NCBI GenBank assembly: GCA_905182645.1
Contig: CAJJCJ010000012.1
Span: forward strand, 1 to 53,202
DNA: 53,202 bases
Origin: an uncultured Sulfitobacter sp.
Lineage (GTDB): Bacteria; Pseudomonadota; Alphaproteobacteria; Rhodobacterales; Rhodobacteraceae
Direction: 5' to 3'
Part shown: positions 52,004-53,202 of the stretch, one piece after another
How the letters are laid out: each line of letters begins with the position of its first letter
Position numbering within the stretch: position 1 is the stretch's first letter
Program-made: the position numbers and the translations under genes
The notes under the pieces: model-generated
What the model was told of the DNA's origin: nothing
Seen by the model: the letters and a program-made list of their open reading frames with translations, nothing else
The model's database searches: none

Positions 52004-52366
52004 ATGCCGCTATATGAGCATGTTATGATTTCGCGTCAGGACTTGTCCAACACGCAGGCCGAAGGCCTAATCGAACATTTTGGAACTGTACTTACCGACA
52101 ACGAAGGTAAGCTGGTTGATTCTGAGTATTGGGGCATCAAAACGATGGCCTATAAGATCAACAAAAACCGCAAGGGCCACTATGCATTTTTGCGCACTGA
52201 CGCCCCTGCAGCTGCGATCCATGAAATGGAACGCCTGATGCGCCTGCATGACGATGTCATGCGTGTATTGACCATCAAGGTCGACGCACATGAAGAAGGC
52301 CCATCTGTTCAGATGCAGAAGCGCGAAGAGCGCAGCGACCGTGGCGAACGCCGCGAGCGCCGTTAA
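52004..52366 (+). CDS. rpsF: 30S ribosomal protein S6
   Basis: A 120-residue ribosomal protein that binds S18 and the central domain of 16S rRNA. Signatures are MPLYEHVMISRQDLSN at the start, EYWGIKTMAYKINKNRKGHY near residue 45, and MRLHDDVMRVLTIKVD. The C-terminal tail is charged (QKREERSDRGERRERR), usual in alphaproteobacteria. ATG 52004 is preceded by GGAG at 51994-51997. It is followed by rpsR after 25 bases and by rplI, the standard order. Confidence 0.97.
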   Translation: MPLYEHVMISRQDLSNTQAEGLIEHFGTVLTDNEGKLVDSEYWGIKTMAYKINKNRKGHYAFLRTDAPAAAIHEMERLMRLHDDVMRVLTIKVDAHEEGPSVQMQKREERSDRGERRERR

Positions 52367-52391
52367 TTAGATTAGGAAAGGACCTTAAATC

Positions 52392-52619
52392 ATGGGTACA
52401 AAACCATTTTTCCGTCGTCGTAAGTCTGATCCGTTTGAGGGCGATAACGCCCCAAAGATCGACTATAAAGACACTCGCCTTTTGCAGCGCTACGTTTCTG
52501 AGCGCGGCAAAATCGTTCCCGCCCGTATTACTGCTGTTGGTGCTAAAAACCAGCGCGCTCTCGCCCGTGCGATTAAGCGTGCTCGTTTCCTCGCGCTGCT
52601 GCCGTACGCTGTAAGGTAA
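52392..52619 (+). CDS. rpsR: 30S ribosomal protein S18
   Basis: A 75-residue basic ribosomal protein that pairs with S6. The sequences [14 protein letters not shown] at the start, [19 protein letters not shown] near residue 24 and [20 protein letters not shown] near residue 52 are typical of S18. There is no Cys cluster, so it is the C-minus form. AGGAAAGG upstream of the start supports ATG 52392. It is 10 bases before rplI, and all three are one transcript. Confidence 0.97.
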   Translation: MGTKPFFRRRKSDPFEGDNAPKIDYKDTRLLQRYVSERGKIVPARITAVGAKNQRALARAIKRARFLALLPYAVR

Positions 52620-52629
52620 GGATCAGATC

Positions 52630-53202
52630 ATGGATATCATTCTACTTGAACGCGTCGCAAAGCTCGGCCAAATGGGCGAAGTCGTAAAAGTAAAAGAGGG
52701 TTACGCACGTAACTTCCTTTTGCCACAGGGCAAAGCCTTGCGCGTCAACGCAGCAAACATTGCACGCTTTGAAGCTGAAAAAGCGACAATGGAAACTCGC
52801 AACCTTGAGACCAAGAAAGAAGCTGAAGTGTTGGCTGAAAAGCTGAACGGCGAAGTATTCGTCGTTATCCGCTCTGCTTCTGATTCTGGTGCGCTTTATG
52901 GCTCTGTCACAACACGCGACGCTGCTGATGCGGCGACTGCTGCTGGCTTTACGGTTGATAAGGGTCAGGTTGTTCTGGCTGCGACCATCAAAGATCTTGG
53001 CCTGCACGATGCAGAAGTTATTTTGCACCCAGAAGTTTCTGTCACAATCAGCATGAACGTTGCACGTTCCGCTGAAGAAGCAGAACTACAAGCTGCTGGT
53101 AAATCTGTTGCTGAATTGGCTGCAGAGGCTGAAGCCGAAGCTGAGTTCGAAATTCAGGAGCTGTTCGACGATATGGGCGGCGCTGCAATGGACGACTTTG
53201 GT
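52630..53202 (+). CDS. rplI: 50S ribosomal protein L9 (truncated by the window edge)
   Basis: From ATG 52630 the frame is open to the last base of the window, giving 191 residues with no stop. The N-terminal RNA-binding domain is seen as [19 protein letters not shown] and [18 protein letters not shown] long helix ([19 protein letters not shown]) links it to the C-terminal domain with [16 protein letters not shown]. The acidic tail [19 protein letters not shown] is a feature of long L9 proteins in Rhodobacteraceae, so only a few residues should be missing. AGGATCAG lies before the start. Confidence 0.93.
   Translation, partial: MDIILLERVAKLGQMGEVVKVKEGYARNFLLPQGKALRVNAANIARFEAEKATMETRNLETKKEAEVLAEKLNGEVFVVIRSASDSGALYGSVTTRDAADAATAAGFTVDKGQVVLAATIKDLGLHDAEVILHPEVSVTISMNVARSAEEAELQAAGKSVAELAAEAEAEAEFEIQELFDDMGGAAMDDFG

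Noticed and set aside
1..53202. CRISPR arrays
   Set aside because: I found no regularly spaced direct repeats of 25-40 bases. The only tandem repeat is the short 11-base one at 25782-25814.

Overview
The window looks like chromosomal DNA of a marine alphaproteobacterium of the family Rhodobacteraceae (Roseobacter group). This rests on gene content and order: a fabD-fabG-acpP-fabF-mltG block next to a gene transfer agent (GTA) locus and cysE, an ftsB-pdhA-pdhB-pdhC operon whose E1 beta subunit carries its own lipoyl domain, a DUF2852 gene, a TakP-like TRAP transporter with oversized permeases, and several family-restricted proteins (DUF2927 lipoprotein, RSP_2648-type PIN protein). The genus cannot be fixed from the sequence alone.

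Layout. 0.3-4.4 kb: a co-directional cluster of a GNAT enzyme, a DUF2927 lipoprotein (broken), a small membrane protein, a VWA protein, a membrane-anchored protein and DedA (broken). 4.4-9.1 kb: an M24-fold enzyme without visible metal ligands, a SpoIIAA-like protein, an M48 protease, a broken PIN protein coupled to an RlmI-like rRNA methyltransferase, and a lipoprotein. 9.3-11.8 kb: the Entner-Doudoroff genes edd-eda behind a perfect LacI-type operator. 11.8-17.4 kb: glnE and a small partner, a broken YbaK-type deacylase, DUF2852 behind two matching dyads, RDD and bpt. 17.4-22.5 kb: the TRAP operon dctP-dctQ-dctM. 22.9-26.4 kb: a doubly frameshifted GST gene, then ilvB-ilvN with a complete leader-peptide attenuator. 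26.5-30.7 kb: a broken Rieske oxygenase and its broken small partner, a nucleoside hydrolase, GNAT and SelO. 30.7-33.7 kb (minus): EamA, DUF3179 and two cyclophilins. 33.9-40.2 kb: pgk, class I aldolase, ftsB and pdhABC. 40.3-49.0 kb (minus): cysE, the collapsed GTA locus, mltG and the fatty acid synthesis genes. 49.2-53.2 kb: a cytochrome b561-YceI fusion, a separate YceI, a broken membrane protein, and rpsF-rpsR-rplI (the last cut by the window edge).

Central metabolism fits together: edd-eda cleave 6-phosphogluconate to pyruvate and glyceraldehyde-3-phosphate, pgk works on the lower glycolytic branch, and pdhABC feeds acetyl-CoA to the fab genes. ilvBN draws on the same pyruvate and is attenuated by leucine, valine and isoleucine.

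The most striking property is gene decay. Eight genes outside the GTA locus carry single-base frameshifts or in-frame stops, and four more are broken inside it. All broken genes are accessory; every core gene is open. At 41.2-44.1 kb an RcGTA-type cluster has collapsed to about 2.6 kb: the small terminase is open, the large terminase has two frameshifts and two stops, and the portal gene is fused by a large deletion to the last third of the g15 gene. The reading frames could partly be sequencing errors, but the stop codons and the deletion are not typical of such errors, and the pattern favours genuine decay.
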